The notes under the pieces were generated by a model. It made no database searches. It had not been told where the DNA came from and saw only the letters and a program-made list of their open reading frames with translations. The position numbers were made by a program, and so were the translations under genes. A DNA stretch of 64,000 bases. Origin: VXNF01 sp965116465 (GTDB taxonomy: Bacteria; Actinomycetota; Acidimicrobiia; Acidimicrobiales; CATQHL01). Positions 1 to 7,965 of this stretch are shown here, one piece after another. Each line of letters starts with the position of its first letter. Positions within the stretch are counted from its first letter, which is position 1. The DNA lies in NCBI GenBank assembly GCA_965116465.1, contig OZ220687.1:496001-560000 (forward strand). The letters run 5' to 3'.

Positions 1-1
1 G

Positions 2-973
2 CAGTGGGGGCTGGTCGGGCTGTTCGAGCGCGACCCTTCCGCCCCCCGATTCCGCCGCATGGTCGACCCCCACCGCAAACTCCTCGGCGACAACCCCGAC
101 GCCATCTACTTCGACGCCCCCGTCTCGGCCGATCACACCTACCGGGTGCGAGGCGAGACCAAGGGTGCCGTCTACATGTCGATCAGCATCGAGTCGGGCA
201 CCGCCTGGGGGTCGATGGACAACCAGGTGGTCGGCGTGATCAACGACACCTCCCTCGACATCGACGCCGACGGCCGCTTCGAGATCCACCTCGGCGGCGA
301 GCCCCGCGAGCGCAACTGGCTGGCCCTGCCATCCGGCGCGGGATCGATCAGCACCCGGCACTACTTCGAGGACATCACGCACGCGGCGGCCGACCCGGCC
401 CGGGTACCGGCCATGGAGATCGAGGTGATCGGCGGCACACCCCCGCCCCGGCCGTCCGACGCCAGCGTCAGCGCCGGCATCCGGCGGGTCGCCGCCCTGC
501 TGCGCGAGCTCACCGTGGACCGCCCGCCGATCGCCCAGGGAGAGCCCCGCTCGTGGATCTCCCTGGTTCCCAACCGGTTCCCCACCCCCGGCCCGCCCGG
601 CGACGTGGGCCTGTCCGCCCTCGACGCCGCCTACGCCATGGCCCCGTTCGTGATCGGCCCCGACGAGGCGCTGGTGATCCGCGCCCGCTGGCCGAAGTGC
701 CGCTACGCCCACGTGAGCCTCTGGAACCGCCACCTGCAGAGCCTCGACTACACGGCCCGGTCGATCTCGCGCAACCGGGCCCAGACCGTCGCCGACGCCG
801 ACGGCCGGTTCACCGCCGTCGTCTCCCACAGCGACCCCGGCACCGGTAACTGGCTCGACACCGAGGGCCGCCCCTTCGGCATCGTCTTCTGGCGCTTCAT
901 GCTCCCCGAAGGCGACATCGAGACCCCCCAAGCCCAACTGGTGCCCCTCAGCGACCTCCCCGCCCATCTCTGA
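2..973 (+). CDS. DUF1214-domain protein, 5' truncated by window edge
   Basis: The frame is open from base 2, so the gene begins outside the window; a Met codon at 59 is internal. About 323 residues are visible. The C-terminal half has the look of the DUF1214 family (a Trp/Arg-rich stretch with the RYAHVSLWNRHLQSLDY segment, then a GNWLDTEG turn and a FWRF strand near the end). DUF1214 proteins are often found beside DUF1254 partners and have no settled biochemical role. No signal peptide can be judged because the N-terminus is missing. It is convergent with the minus-strand run that ends at 1028, so it is probably unrelated to the kynurenine genes. Confidence 0.7.
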   Translation, partial: QWGLVGLFERDPSAPRFRRMVDPHRKLLGDNPDAIYFDAPVSADHTYRVRGETKGAVYMSISIESGTAWGSMDNQVVGVINDTSLDIDADGRFEIHLGGEPRERNWLALPSGAGSISTRHYFEDITHAAADPARVPAMEIEVIGGTPPPRPSDASVSAGIRRVAALLRELTVDRPPIAQGEPRSWISLVPNRFPTPGPPGDVGLSALDAAYAMAPFVIGPDEALVIRARWPKCRYAHVSLWNRHLQSLDYTARSISRNRAQTVADADGRFTAVVSHSDPGTGNWLDTEGRPFGIVFWRFMLPEGDIETPQAQLVPLSDLPAHL

Positions 974-1027
974 TCCGGCGCCGGGCGCCGCGCGCCTGCT
1001 ACCCGAGCGGCAGGCCCCTGAGCGCCC

Positions 1028-2737
1028 TCACAGCCCGGTGAACTCGCGGAGCCAGTCGGTGAGAATCTCCAGGAATTCGGGGGCGAACTCGCGCTTCAGC
1101 CTGGCGTACTCGTTGACGCTGCCGGTGACGGCCTCCTGGAAGAGGTGATTCGCCGAGAAGACCGTGGCGATCGTGTAACCCGGGACGCTCGACTCGGCGA
1201 TGGCTTCCGACATGGCGGTCGAGTTGCCGGCCGCCGCAACCTGCGTGTCCAACTCGCCGAACAGCGCGAGGACCGGAACGTCGAGGGCGACGATCGGTGG
1301 CCTCGGGTCGTGCTCGACGAACGACGCGAACCAGGGGCTCCGCCAGCTTGCCAGTGTGTCGGCGACTATGGAGTCCACCATCGCGTCCTCATTGGGGATC
1401 GTGTCCCGCATCTCGTCGGAGAATGCCTCGAACTCCTGTCGAATCTGAGACCGGAGGCTTGCCTCAACCTCATCCCATCCCTGCCCGGTGGCGATGGCGC
1501 TGAACACCATCCGCTGGAGCACCAGGAACTCTTCGACCTCGGCGGATGTGGCACCGGACTCCTCGAGGAGAACGAGTTGCTGTTCCAGAATGACGTCCGC
1601 AAGAGGCAACACAGGGGCGGCCAGCAGCGCCACGAAGGCCACGCCGTCGCTGCGGTTGGCCACCACCGGTGCGACGATCCCGCCCTCACTGTGGCCGACC
1701 AGCCCGATGTTGCCGGCATCGATGTCGTCCCGGGAGCGCAGCACGTCGACCGCGGCCTCGACATCGCCGGCCCGGTCCTGCAGAGTCGCCTGCAGGCCAT
1801 CGCCACCCGAGCCGCCGACACCCCGGTCGTCGAACCGCAACGAGGCCACACCGGCCTCGGCCAGCTTGTTGGCGAGTACCGCGAACAGCCGGAACCCGGC
1901 AACCGCGGAGTCCCTGTCCTGATCACCGCTGCCGCTGATCAGGACGACCGCCGGGTGCGGCCCGTCGCCCTCGGGGAAGGTCACCTCGCCGGCCAGGGCG
2001 ATGTCGCCATTGGCGAAGACCACCTTCTCGCGGCGGAACGACGCGCCCTCACCGGGCTCCTCGAAGCGCTGCATCCAGAAGGTCTCGGTCATGCCGGCCT
2101 GGGTGAATTCGCCCTCGATCACCCCGTCGCCGACTTCCCCGTCCCAGACGGCGAGCCCGAGGGGTGACTCCAACTCGAAGTGGAGTCGGCCCGCATCCAG
2201 CACGACGTTCGACAGCGGCAAGGCGTAGTTGCCCTGTATGTCGATCGTCCCGCGGAGACCGTCCCCGGATGCGGTCAAGTCCACCGCAAAGGGCAGATCG
2301 GGTACCGCTACCGAGATTCCGCCCTCCCAGCGCCCCTCCAGGTCGGCGGGCCCCAGACCGCCGGCCCCGGAAGTCTCCGGATAATCCGCAGCGTCGGGAT
2401 CGGCAGGCGCAGGCGGTTCCGGATCCGGGTCCAGGTCCGGGGCAGGACTGGTCGCTGTCTCCTCGGTGACCTCCGGAGCTGCGGGTTCCGGGACAGGTGT
2501 CGGATCCGGTTCCGGATCCGGTTCCGGGACAGGATCCGGTGCCGCGGGCTGTGTGGATTCAACGGTTGCGGCGGGCGCAGGCTCTGGCGCGGCTGCCGGC
2601 GCAGGCTCCGCCGCGGTCGTCGGCGCAGGCTCCGGCACGGGCTCCGGGGGCGATGGATCCTGACCGCCGCACGCCGCTGCTGCGAGCAGCAGGACGACCA
2701 CCGAGGCAAGAATCCGGATGGGTCTGAGTCCGGCCAT
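1028..2737 (-). CDS. Alpha/beta-hydrolase lipoprotein with acidic Pro-rich linker
   Basis: The predicted protein has 569 residues. Residues 1-22 are a signal peptide ending in LAAAAC, so Cys23 should be lipidated and the protein anchored outside the membrane. About 100 residues of Pro/Glu/Ala/Asp linker follow. The C-terminal half is an alpha/beta hydrolase of the YqiA/S9-like esterase type: oxyanion-side SGSGDQDRD, nucleophile elbow GHSEGG (Ser near 350) and a late His in SANHLF (near 529). ATG 2737 is preferred over the TTG just upstream because GAGGTG lies 4 bases before it. It is the last gene of the kynurenine run, 67 bases after kynA. No dedicated kynurenine formamidase is present and eukaryotic ones have this fold, but export argues against that role. 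Substrate unknown. Confidence 0.8.
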   Translation of the reverse strand: MAGLRPIRILASVVVLLLAAAACGGQDPSPPEPVPEPAPTTAAEPAPAAAPEPAPAATVESTQPAAPDPVPEPDPEPDPTPVPEPAAPEVTEETATSPAPDLDPDPEPPAPADPDAADYPETSGAGGLGPADLEGRWEGGISVAVPDLPFAVDLTASGDGLRGTIDIQGNYALPLSNVVLDAGRLHFELESPLGLAVWDGEVGDGVIEGEFTQAGMTETFWMQRFEEPGEGASFRREKVVFANGDIALAGEVTFPEGDGPHPAVVLISGSGDQDRDSAVAGFRLFAVLANKLAEAGVASLRFDDRGVGGSGGDGLQATLQDRAGDVEAAVDVLRSRDDIDAGNIGLVGHSEGGIVAPVVANRSDGVAFVALLAAPVLPLADVILEQQLVLLEESGATSAEVEEFLVLQRMVFSAIATGQGWDEVEASLRSQIRQEFEAFSDEMRDTIPNEDAMVDSIVADTLASWRSPWFASFVEHDPRPPIVALDVPVLALFGELDTQVAAAGNSTAMSEAIAESSVPGYTIATVFSANHLFQEAVTGSVNEYARLKREFAPEFLEILTDWLREFTGL

Positions 2738-2804
2738 CAATCACCTCACCCAAGCGGAGATACCGAACCAACCGTACCGCGGCCGGTCCGAGACTCCGCG
2801 GGGC

Positions 2805-3608
2805 TCAGAACGACGCCCGGATGGCCCAGAGATCGGGGAACGCGGGACGCATTATCGTGCCGCGGAGGTAGCTGGCCCCGTCGGAGCCGCCCGTACCTGG
2901 CTTGGTGCCGATCGTGCGCTGCACCATCATCACGTGCCGGTAGCGCCACTCCATGAAGCCCTCGTCGAAGTCGGTGAGGAGCTCGCAGATCTCCAGCAGC
3001 GCCGGCTCGGACCGGTAGATCTCCAGGAGGGTCGCCTGTAACTCCGGCGAGGGCTCGTGCGGAAGTGCGACATCGCGCTCGAGAACCGAGGAGGGGATGG
3101 CGAAACCCTTCCTGGCGAGGAACCGGACGAAGGCGTCCCAGACGGTCGGCTCCGCCAACCTGCACTCCAGCCGTTCGCGAGCGTCCGGGTCGCTGTCGAG
3201 AAGGTCGAAATGAGACTCGTCGAACTGGCCGAGCAGGATCTCGAGCTCGCGGAACTGGGCGGACTGGAACCCGCTGGCGTTCTCCAGGAACGGGCGGAAG
3301 GAGGCGAACTCCAGCGGGGTCATGGTCTCGAGCACGTCGAGCTGGGCGACGAGGGTCTTGAGGATCTTGAGCACGCGTTTCAGCTGGTGGGCACCCCTGG
3401 ACGGCGCACCGGCGTCGAGGTGACCGCGGAGCGCGTCGAGCTCGTGCAGCACCTGCTTGAACCACAGCTCGTACACCTGGTGGACGACGATGAACAGCGT
3501 CTCGTCGTGTTCGGGCTGACCCGTGTCCGGGTCGACCGAGCGGCACTGCTGCAGCGACAGCAACTCGGGGATCCGCAGGTACGACCCGTAGGTGACGTCG
3601 TCGCTCAT
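2805..3608 (-). CDS. kynA: Tryptophan 2,3-dioxygenase
   Basis: This heme enzyme opens the indole ring of tryptophan to N-formylkynurenine, the entry step of the kynurenine pathway. The 267-residue length is near the bacterial norm (about 280). Family landmarks are clear: YGSYLRIPELLSLQ at the N-terminus, the substrate-pocket helix HQVYELWFKQVLHEL (residues about 41-56), the proximal-heme His region YRHVMMVQRTIG (about 225) and the GTGGS loop (about 240) that closes over the substrate. Its ATG overlaps the kmo stop by 4 bases (ATGA), so the two are translationally coupled. It is the last pathway enzyme gene of the run although it acts first. Confidence 0.96.
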   Translation of the reverse strand: MSDDVTYGSYLRIPELLSLQQCRSVDPDTGQPEHDETLFIVVHQVYELWFKQVLHELDALRGHLDAGAPSRGAHQLKRVLKILKTLVAQLDVLETMTPLEFASFRPFLENASGFQSAQFRELEILLGQFDESHFDLLDSDPDARERLECRLAEPTVWDAFVRFLARKGFAIPSSVLERDVALPHEPSPELQATLLEIYRSEPALLEICELLTDFDEGFMEWRYRHVMMVQRTIGTKPGTGGSDGASYLRGTIMRPAFPDLWAIRASF

Positions 3609-5014
3609 TCGGGCCCTCCAGTCATCAGGGCGTCGGGCCGGGCCAGCGGGTCGAGCCCAGGCAGGGACGGGAGTTCGGCGACCAGCTCGGCCGCTCGATC
3701 CCAGTCGACCTCCGCCAACGATGCCCGCCCGGCCGCGAGCTCGCCCAGGATCTCCCCGTTGCGGGCGGCCCGAGTTGCGGCCTCGGCATACGGCATCGTC
3801 GAGAACATGACCATGTTGTACCGCGGGCTCAAGCGGTCGGGATGCCTGCGCTGGAGTTCCAGAGCAAGCTCGCGCCGCATCAGGTAGCCGGGGGCGACCA
3901 CGCCCGCCCGCATCTCCACGTAGTTGTCCAGCGCCATGTCGGCGATGGCGTCCGCGTTGGGCTTCCGCTCCGCCTCGAAGGCGGCGAACGCCGCTGCGAT
4001 GTCGTCGGGCCGATCCCGGAGATGACGGTCGAGGGCGCGTGCCGACTCCATGGCCAGGTTCATGCCCTGCCCGTGGAAGGGCACGATGGCGTGCGCCGCG
4101 TCGCCGACGAGCACCGCCCTGTCGTCCACCGACCAGCCGCTGCAGCGCATCGTCGCCAGCCGCCCGTGGGGGTTTGCGAAGAACTGCTCGACGAGGTCCG
4201 GCACCATGCGGATGAGATCCGGGAATTCCCGCTTGAAGAACAGGGACGCTGCTTCGGGGTCCGCCAGCGAGGCGAAGCTGGGGTCCCCCTCGTTCGGTGC
4301 GAACAGCGTGGCCGTGAAGTCACCTTCGGGATTGGCGAGTGCGATCAGCATGAACTCGCCGCGCGGCCAGATGTGCAGCGCATGGGGATCGAGGCGGAAG
4401 CCGCCACCCTCGGTGGGCGGGATCTCCAATTCCTTGTAGCCATGGTCGAGCCAGTCGACCTCCGCCATGCCGCCGTTGGCGGCCACGATCGCTCGACGGA
4501 TCTCCGAGCCGGCCCCGTCGGCCCCGAAGACGGTGCCGAACGCCTCGGTGTGCTCGACGCCGTCGGGCCCGGCCACCGCGAGCGTGCCCGCGTCGAGATC
4601 GATCGCCTGCACAGCGCTCTCGAAGTTGATCGTGATCCGGCCGGTGGCCTCGGCAGCGTCGAGCAGGATGCCGTTGAGACCGCGCCGCGACACCGAGTGG
4701 ATCACCTCATGGGATTGGGTGCCGTAGGGCTGCAGGATGGGCTCCCCTTCAGCGTGGACCATCCGGCCCCTCATGGGGATCGTGATCTCGTCGACCCGCT
4801 CGATCAGCCCGACTTCGGCGAGAGGGACGATCCCGCGGGTGGCGAGGGCGAGGTTGATTGATCGCCCGGCCCGGATCGCGACCCGGCGGATGTCCGGGCG
4901 GGCCTCGTAGACGGTCACGTCGCGTCCCTGTCGCGCCATATAGATCGCCATCAGGGCACCCGCCGGTCCGGCGCCCACCACGACTGTCGGGCCGCGCGCG
5001 CCGAGGGCGCTCAT
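3605..5014 (-). CDS. kmo: Kynurenine 3-monooxygenase
   Basis: This flavoprotein hydroxylates kynurenine to 3-hydroxykynurenine with NADPH and O2. The start is ATG 5014 (MSALGARGPTVVVG), giving 469 residues, close to the family length of about 460. The N-terminal Rossmann motif GAGPAG (residues about 14-19) binds FAD, followed by VTVYEARPDIRR. The second FAD motif is GDAAHAIVPFHGQGM near residue 305, with the family-typical PFHGQGMN. The frame stays open upstream across kynU, but that part is a shadow. Both junctions are 4-base ATGA overlaps, with kynU upstream and kynA downstream. KMO, kynureninase and 3-hydroxyanthranilate dioxygenase together show that flux goes by the 3-hydroxy branch and not via anthranilate. 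Confidence 0.95.
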   Translation of the reverse strand: MSALGARGPTVVVGAGPAGALMAIYMARQGRDVTVYEARPDIRRVAIRAGRSINLALATRGIVPLAEVGLIERVDEITIPMRGRMVHAEGEPILQPYGTQSHEVIHSVSRRGLNGILLDAAEATGRITINFESAVQAIDLDAGTLAVAGPDGVEHTEAFGTVFGADGAGSEIRRAIVAANGGMAEVDWLDHGYKELEIPPTEGGGFRLDPHALHIWPRGEFMLIALANPEGDFTATLFAPNEGDPSFASLADPEAASLFFKREFPDLIRMVPDLVEQFFANPHGRLATMRCSGWSVDDRAVLVGDAAHAIVPFHGQGMNLAMESARALDRHLRDRPDDIAAAFAAFEAERKPNADAIADMALDNYVEMRAGVVAPGYLMRRELALELQRRHPDRLSPRYNMVMFSTMPYAEAATRAARNGEILGELAAGRASLAEVDWDRAAELVAELPSLPGLDPLARPDALMTGGPE

Positions 5015-6315
5015 CGGGCCGCCCCGTCGAGAGCGCCATCCAGGATGTCGACGAAGCGCCGGATGTCGTCGAAGCTGTTGTAGAGGGGCACCGGCGCCAC
5101 CCGGACCACGTCGGGAGACCGCCAGTCGCAGGCGACGTCGGCCTGCTGCAACGCCCGGTGCACGGCGCGGCCGTCGACGCCCGGTTGCCGGACCCGCAGC
5201 GAGTGCTGGCAGCCGCGCTCGGCCAAGGCAGCCGGCGTGATGCTCTCGAGCCGATCGCCGAACAGCTCGGCGAGCAGGAAATCGAGATACCGGATCTGCC
5301 GCTCCGACTTCTCTCGCAGCGGCGCCATGCCGCCCGCCCGGTCGAAGACGTCGAGTGACGCCCGCAGCGGCGCCATGGCCAGGATGGGCGGGTTGGAGAG
5401 CTGCCACGACTCGACGGTGGGGATCGGCTCGAACACCGTGCCCATCTCGAAGCGGATGTCCTTGCGCTGGCCCCACCAGCCCAGGAGCTTGGGGAGCGAA
5501 CGGTCGCCGACGTGACGCTCGTGCACGAAGGCGCCACCTATCGCGCCCGGGCCGGCGTTGAGGTACTTGTAGCTGCACCAGACCGCGAAGTCCACGTTCC
5601 AGTCGTGCAGCGCCAGCGGGATGTTGCCCGCGGCGTGCGCCAGGTCGAAGCCGACCCGGGCGCCGACGGCATGGGCCGCGGCGGTGATCTCCGCCATCGG
5701 GAGCACCTGGCCGGTGTAGTACTGCACGCCGGGAAGCATCACGAGCGCCAACTCGGCGCCCGCCTCGGCGATCAGCGCCAGCAGGTCCTCGCACCGGAGT
5801 GTCTCCTCGCCGGGGCGCGGCCGGGCCAGCACCAGCGACTCCGCCGGGTCGCCGCCGCGCTGGCGGATCTGACTCTCGACGGCGAAATGGTCGCTGGGGA
5901 AGGCGTGCTCCTCGATGAGGATCTTGTGCCGGTCCGCGGTCGGCTCGTAGAAGCTCACCATCAGCAGGTGCAGGTTCACCGTCAGGGAGTTCATGGCGAC
6001 GACCTCGTGCGGGCGCCCGCCGACGAGCCGCCCCAGCGGGACCGCCAGCAACTCGTGATACGGCTCCCAGGCCAGTTCGCCGGCGAAGTGCCCGGCCACC
6101 CCGAGGCGGGCCCAGCGCTCCAACTCGGCGTTCACGTAGTCGGCGGCCGCGCGCGGCGCGGCCCCCAGCGAGTTGCCGGCCAGGTAGGTCTGCGGCGCCC
6201 CGTCGCGGCCCACCGGCAGGTGGAACTCGTCGCGGAAGCGCGCCAGCGGATCGGCGGCGTCGAGGGCCGCAGCCGTCTCGGCGCCGGTGGTGAACGGGAT
6301 GTCCGGACCGGTCAT
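5011..6315 (-). CDS. kynU: Kynureninase
   Basis: This PLP enzyme cleaves (3-hydroxy)kynurenine to (3-hydroxy)anthranilate and alanine. The length, 434 residues, is typical. The N-terminus carries FRDEFHLPVGRDGAPQTYLAG followed by NSLG, as expected for kynureninase. The PLP-binding Lys sits in CSYKYLNAGPG near residue 250, and FDLAHAAGNIPL just before it holds the cofactor-ring Asp. The C-terminus includes RVAPVPLYNSFDDI. It overlaps kmo by 4 bases (ATGA). It lies 91 bases downstream of the 3-hydroxyanthranilate dioxygenase gene. Confidence 0.95.
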   Translation of the reverse strand: MTGPDIPFTTGAETAAALDAADPLARFRDEFHLPVGRDGAPQTYLAGNSLGAAPRAAADYVNAELERWARLGVAGHFAGELAWEPYHELLAVPLGRLVGGRPHEVVAMNSLTVNLHLLMVSFYEPTADRHKILIEEHAFPSDHFAVESQIRQRGGDPAESLVLARPRPGEETLRCEDLLALIAEAGAELALVMLPGVQYYTGQVLPMAEITAAAHAVGARVGFDLAHAAGNIPLALHDWNVDFAVWCSYKYLNAGPGAIGGAFVHERHVGDRSLPKLLGWWGQRKDIRFEMGTVFEPIPTVESWQLSNPPILAMAPLRASLDVFDRAGGMAPLREKSERQIRYLDFLLAELFGDRLESITPAALAERGCQHSLRVRQPGVDGRAVHRALQQADVACDWRSPDVVRVAPVPLYNSFDDIRRFVDILDGALDGAAR

Positions 6316-6406
6316 GGCTCCGAGCGCAGAGGATCGTCGGCGTTCGGTTGGCCGGAGGCAGCCCGTCGCCGGCGGGAGATCACAGGTGCTCGGGACATCC
6401 CGGGCC

Positions 6407-6958
6407 CTACAGCCGCACCCATCCTTCCGGCGGTTCCTTGCCCGGGTGGATCGCCCCGCACTGACCGCAGGTGCGCAGTTCCTCGTGCCGGTAGAACTGC
6501 TGGAACAGCGGCGGCAGGTCGTCCACGATGCTGGTCAGCATCACCTCGGTGCGGTGGACGAGCGCCCGGCACTCGAAGCAGTACCACTCGAAAGCGTCCG
6601 CTGCGCCCGGGGGTCGCTTCGGCTCGATGACGAGTCCGACCGATCCGGGCTGTGGGCGCTGGGGGGAGTGGCGCACGTGGGGCGGCAGGAGGAAGATCTC
6701 ACCCTCCCGGATCGGCAGGTCGCAGTGCACGCCGTCCTCGATGACCTTGAGGACCATGTCCCCCTCGAGCTGGTAGAAGAACTCCTCGACGGGGTCGTCG
6801 TGGAAGTCCGTGCGGCGGTTGGGGCCGCCCACGACGGTGACCATGAGGTCGGCGTCCTCCCAGATCTGCCGGTTGCCCACGGGCGGCTTGAGCAGATCGC
6901 GGTGCTCCTCTATCCACGCCTGGAAGTTGAACGTTCTGAGCCGCGTCGGGTTCGTCAT
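6407..6958 (-). CDS. nbaC: 3-hydroxyanthranilate 3,4-dioxygenase
   Basis: This cupin enzyme opens the ring of 3-hydroxyanthranilate to 2-amino-3-carboxymuconate semialdehyde (ACMS). The start is ATG 6958, with AGGAG six bases upstream; 23 codons of open frame before it are ignored. In the 183-residue product the non-heme iron ligands are His53, Glu59 (DFHDDPVEEFF) and His97 (HVRHSP), offset by two from the numbering I recall for the Cupriavidus enzyme. The bacterial C-terminal rubredoxin-like metal site is intact: Cys127/Cys130 (CFEC) and Cys164/Cys167 (CGQC). Neither ACMS decarboxylase (nbaD type) nor quinolinate phosphoribosyltransferase follows in the window, so the next step is open. Confidence 0.95.
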   Translation of the reverse strand: MTNPTRLRTFNFQAWIEEHRDLLKPPVGNRQIWEDADLMVTVVGGPNRRTDFHDDPVEEFFYQLEGDMVLKVIEDGVHCDLPIREGEIFLLPPHVRHSPQRPQPGSVGLVIEPKRPPGAADAFEWYCFECRALVHRTEVMLTSIVDDLPPLFQQFYRHEELRTCGQCGAIHPGKEPPEGWVRL

Positions 6959-6992
6959 GTCAATCTCCTGGTTATTGGCTGTGATCGGGCGC

Positions 6993-7946
6993 TCACACGT
7001 GAAGTCCGCACTGTTCGAAGGCCTCACGTGTCGCCGCCTTCTCGGCCTCCGTGAGTTCCAGCAGCGGCGGGCGGACCCGGCCGCCGACCTGGCCCAGCAG
7101 TTCCTGCCAGTACTTCTGGTGGGCGTGGGGCTTCTCGGGGGGCCTGGTCCGCTTCAGGGCGTCGCGCACGGGGTTCAGGCTCTCGCTGATGCGGCGCGCC
7201 CCGGCGGCGTCGCCGGCGAACGCCGCCTGCGTGTAGTCGTGCATGCGCCGGTCCGTCGCCGTCTGCAGCAGGAAGGGCGGCGAGGAGCACAGGTAGAGCC
7301 GCCAGTCGAGTTCGAGGATGTTGTCGAGCCACTCGTCCTCGGAGGCGGTGCTCACGGCAATGCGGTCGGAGGCCAGTGCGGTGAGCTCGGCGTAGAGCCG
7401 GCGCGGGACGCTGTACTTGATGGCCACCACGTTGTCCAAGTCGGCGAGCCGGTTGCAGAGCCCCGGCGACATGACGTAGCCGCTGTCGGGGTGGCTCCAC
7501 AGGGCGATGCCGATGTCGACGGCCTCCGAGATCGTCTCGTAGTACCGGTAGACGGTCTCGTCGTGCTCGGTGGTGAAGTGCAGCGTCGGGGCGTGGACCA
7601 CGATGTAGTCCGCGCCGGCCCGCTCGGCGTGGCGGGCGAGATCCAGGACGACGTCCAGGTTCTGATCCGAGCAGGACATCATGGTCTGCGCCCCTCCCCC
7701 GGCGGCGTCGACGGCCATTTCCAGGCTCCGCTTGCGCTCGTCGAGGCTCATGGAGAAGAACTCGCCCTGTTTGCCCGAGACGAAGAGCCCGGCGATGCCC
7801 AGGTCCTCGGTCCAATGGCGGACGTTGTTGCGGAACCCGTCCTCGTCCAGCCGAAGATCGTCGGTGAACGGCATCAGAGCGGCCGCCCAGATGCCCGTCA
7901 GGTTGGCCCGGGCGTAGTCCTTGGCGTCGGCTCTGGCGTAGTCCAT
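6993..7946 (-). CDS. Divergent DapA-superfamily aldolase/lyase in the kynurenine run
   Basis: This is a 317-residue TIM-barrel protein of the dihydrodipicolinate synthase/N-acetylneuraminate lyase family. The Schiff-base Lys is kept (VVAIKYS, near 177). Other DapA active-site features are replaced: the GTTGE loop reads SGKQGE (57-62), the catalytic Tyr of LYNVPSRTG is Trp in LWSHPDSGY (near 150), the Arg after it is lost, and the PYY motif reads APTLHF. It is therefore unlikely to make dihydrodipicolinate and should act on another 2-oxo acid. It sits 34 bases before nbaC and 19 bases after the aldehyde dehydrogenase, so a step on an ACMS-derived product is the natural guess, but that is inference. 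Confidence 0.85.
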   Translation of the reverse strand: MDYARADAKDYARANLTGIWAAALMPFTDDLRLDEDGFRNNVRHWTEDLGIAGLFVSGKQGEFFSMSLDERKRSLEMAVDAAGGGAQTMMSCSDQNLDVVLDLARHAERAGADYIVVHAPTLHFTTEHDETVYRYYETISEAVDIGIALWSHPDSGYVMSPGLCNRLADLDNVVAIKYSVPRRLYAELTALASDRIAVSTASEDEWLDNILELDWRLYLCSSPPFLLQTATDRRMHDYTQAAFAGDAAGARRISESLNPVRDALKRTRPPEKPHAHQKYWQELLGQVGGRVRPPLLELTEAEKAATREAFEQCGLHV

Positions 7947-7965
7947 GTCGCGGCGGGAACCTCGG

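Noticed and set aside
1028..2737. Assigning the hydrolase lipoprotein as kynurenine formamidase
   Set aside because: It has a lipoprotein signal and would act outside the cell, whereas the pathway is cytoplasmic.
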